DNA from: Aquisalimonas sp.
Lineage (GTDB): Bacteria; Pseudomonadota; Gammaproteobacteria; Nitrococcales; Aquisalimonadaceae
NCBI GenBank assembly: GCA_007126095.1
Contig: SLBZ01000079.1
Location: forward strand, 1-64,000
DNA length: 64,000 nucleotides
Direction of reading: 5' to 3'
Of this stretch, positions 62,893 through 64,000 are shown in pieces (within the stretch, counting starts at the first letter, position 1; each line of letters begins with the position of its first letter). The translations under genes were made by a program, and so were the position numbers. The notes below the pieces were generated by a model, which ran no database searches, was not told the origin of the DNA, and was given only the letters and a program-made list of their open reading frames with translations.

Positions 62893-62953
62893 GATGACGG
62901 CGCTCCCTGCCCACGATTTCCCCACGATTCCTGATTAAGAGCTGTTCAGACGT

Positions 62954-64000
62954 TCATTCGTTGCCCGGTGCGTGTTCACTGCGCCTGCGGGGGCAGAGCC
63001 GGAAGCGCGCCTCCACTTGATTGCCCCGCCCGAAATAACACAGCGAGTCACACATGCCGCGCAGCAGTTTGATCCCCCGCCCCGAAAGTGATGCGTCCAC
63101 AGGCGTCTCGTCCCGCAGCAGGCGACCATAATCGAAACCGGCCCCGGAGTCGGTCACGCGGATGCGCAGCAGCTCACCGCGATCATCCCGCCCTCTGCCG
63201 ACCTGAATCCGCAGAAATCCGGAGCTTAGCGCACTCAGAGCGCTGCAGCGATTCTCGTAGTACGCCGTGAACCCGTCAGGCGACGTCTTGAGGGATGAAT
63301 CAAGCCCCAGCACGCCATGCTCCAGCGCATTGGAATAGAGCTCTGCCATGACGGTGAGAAACCGTTGACGCTCATCTTCACCCATCCGCTCCATCTGCGC
63401 GACGCCATCTGCGATGGGCTGCAAAGGGGATGTCCCTCGCAACGCGGCGGCATCCAGCTCCATGGAGAAGCTCCACTCCGGGCCTGCCTGCTCGGCGGCG
63501 ATGTCCGGGTCACGCTCTGCCGCCACCTCGGGGCGCAGCTCGAGCATGGTCACGTCATCGCCGGTAACCGCCTGGAAGGTCCGCAGCTCCTCCTCCACCT
63601 GCGCGAGCCCGCCGGCCAGCAGGGCCGCCTCCGCCCGCGCCTGCCCATACTCCTCACCGGCGCCGTTACGGGCCTCCTGGGCTCCATCGCTGAGCACCCA
63701 GACCCGGTCGGGGAACGTGCCGCTCTCCGCATCGAGACGGGTGATCTCGCAGGTGTCCATGTGGCCCTGCACGCCCAGAGGCAGATGGCTGGACTCCACC
63801 CGATGCAACGTGCCGTCGTCGGTCCGGTAGAGCACATCCGGCATGCCGCCATTCCAGATCTCGAAACGGCCGCGATGGTGATCGTACACCAGGAGCACCG
63901 CGGCCATGAACAGGTTGGGCGGCAGATACTGGTGCAGTTTCGTGTTCACGCTATTGAGCAGTTCACGGGCGTCGACACCCCGCGCCACTTCCCGATGGAA
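62954..64000 (-). CDS. SpoIIE-like phosphatase with GHKL kinase domain (partial)
   Basis: The N-terminal part lies beyond the window; the frame is open to base 64000. The visible 348 residues contain the C-terminal two thirds of a PP2C-type SpoIIE phosphatase (LFMAAVLLVYDHHRG, LPLGVQGH, VLSDGAQEARN, VTGDDVTMLEL) and then a small RsbW-like GHKL domain (about 195-335) with AELYSNALEHGVLG and RVTDSGAGFDYGRLL. Such fusions switch STAS partners by dephosphorylation and phosphorylation. It ends 76 bp before the LOV-GGDEF gene on the same strand, so the two are probably co-transcribed. An N-terminal receiver is common in this family but is not visible. Confidence 0.85.
   Translation of the reverse strand, partial: FHREVARGVDARELLNSVNTKLHQYLPPNLFMAAVLLVYDHHRGRFEIWNGGMPDVLYRTDDGTLHRVESSHLPLGVQGHMDTCEITRLDAESGTFPDRVWVLSDGAQEARNGAGEEYGQARAEAALLAGGLAQVEEELRTFQAVTGDDVTMLELRPEVAAERDPDIAAEQAGPEWSFSMELDAAALRGTSPLQPIADGVAQMERMGEDERQRFLTVMAELYSNALEHGVLGLDSSLKTSPDGFTAYYENRCSALSALSSGFLRIQVGRGRDDRGELLRIRVTDSGAGFDYGRLLRDETPVDASLSGRGIKLLRGMCDSLCYFGRGNQVEARFRLCPRRRSEHAPGNE

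Noticed and set aside
44759..64000. Partner-switching circuit linking the STAS protein to the SpoIIE-GHKL fusion
   Set aside because: The STAS loop reads LHAA where a phosphorylatable Ser/Thr would be needed, and the genes are 18 kb apart in different operons.

Overview
The window comes from a GC-rich gammaproteobacterial chromosome. Evidence is the tmRNA tag peptide ANDENYALAA, the back-to-back orn/rsgA pair, the dnaX-ybaB-recR block beside tRNA-Ser(GGA) and 4.5S RNA, and the ppsR/ppsA pair. Gene content (tungsten aldehyde oxidoreductase, many c-di-GMP proteins, a non-canonical chemosensory cluster) would fit a Chromatiales/Ectothiorhodospiraceae-like organism, but that placement is inference. 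No prophage, IS element, CRISPR array or integrase is visible.

Layout. 1-10 kb: ssrA, then unlinked small transcription units: an EamA exporter with a divergent LysR regulator, an alpha/beta hydrolase with a small membrane protein, a CDF metal exporter, a VOC ring-cleaving dioxygenase with a divergent LysR regulator (and a possible broken hydrolase between them), an orphan ParA ATPase and an M23 peptidase. 10-16 kb: a two-receiver protein with one dead receiver, the overlapping moxR-DUF58-transglutaminase operon, a glycerophosphodiesterase and a DUF1249 protein. 16-24.4 kb: divergent ppsR and ppsA, then glycolate oxidase glcDEF and a rhodanese. 24.4-29.6 kb: housekeeping orn, rsgA, recR, ybaB, dnaX, tRNA-Ser and ffs. 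29.5-35.7 kb: two large GGDEF/EAL proteins, both with altered key residues, around a TetR regulator. 36-40.2 kb: a five-gene tungsten aldehyde:acceptor oxidoreductase (aor) operon with a promoter candidate and a terminator, followed upstream by three copies of a palindromic dispersed repeat.

40.5-64 kb is the most unusual part. A tightly overlapping minus-strand operon encodes a soluble chemoreceptor with two signalling tips, a triple-CheW scaffold, CheB, a HEAT-repeat protein, CheR, CheY, CheA, a STAS protein, a ParA ATPase and a membrane CHASE-PAS-GAF-PAS sensor without any output domain. Divergently transcribed is a 1631-residue CheB-CheR-PAS-LOV-kinase-receiver protein. Convergent with that is a LOV-receiver-HPt-receiver-GGDEF-EVL protein that seems to start at a rare ATT codon, and upstream of it a SpoIIE-like phosphatase fused to a GHKL kinase domain that runs off the end of the window. 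Two adjacent genes carry the flavin-adduct cysteine motif of blue-light LOV domains, so a light-responsive chemosensory/c-di-GMP island is the main hypothesis from this window.
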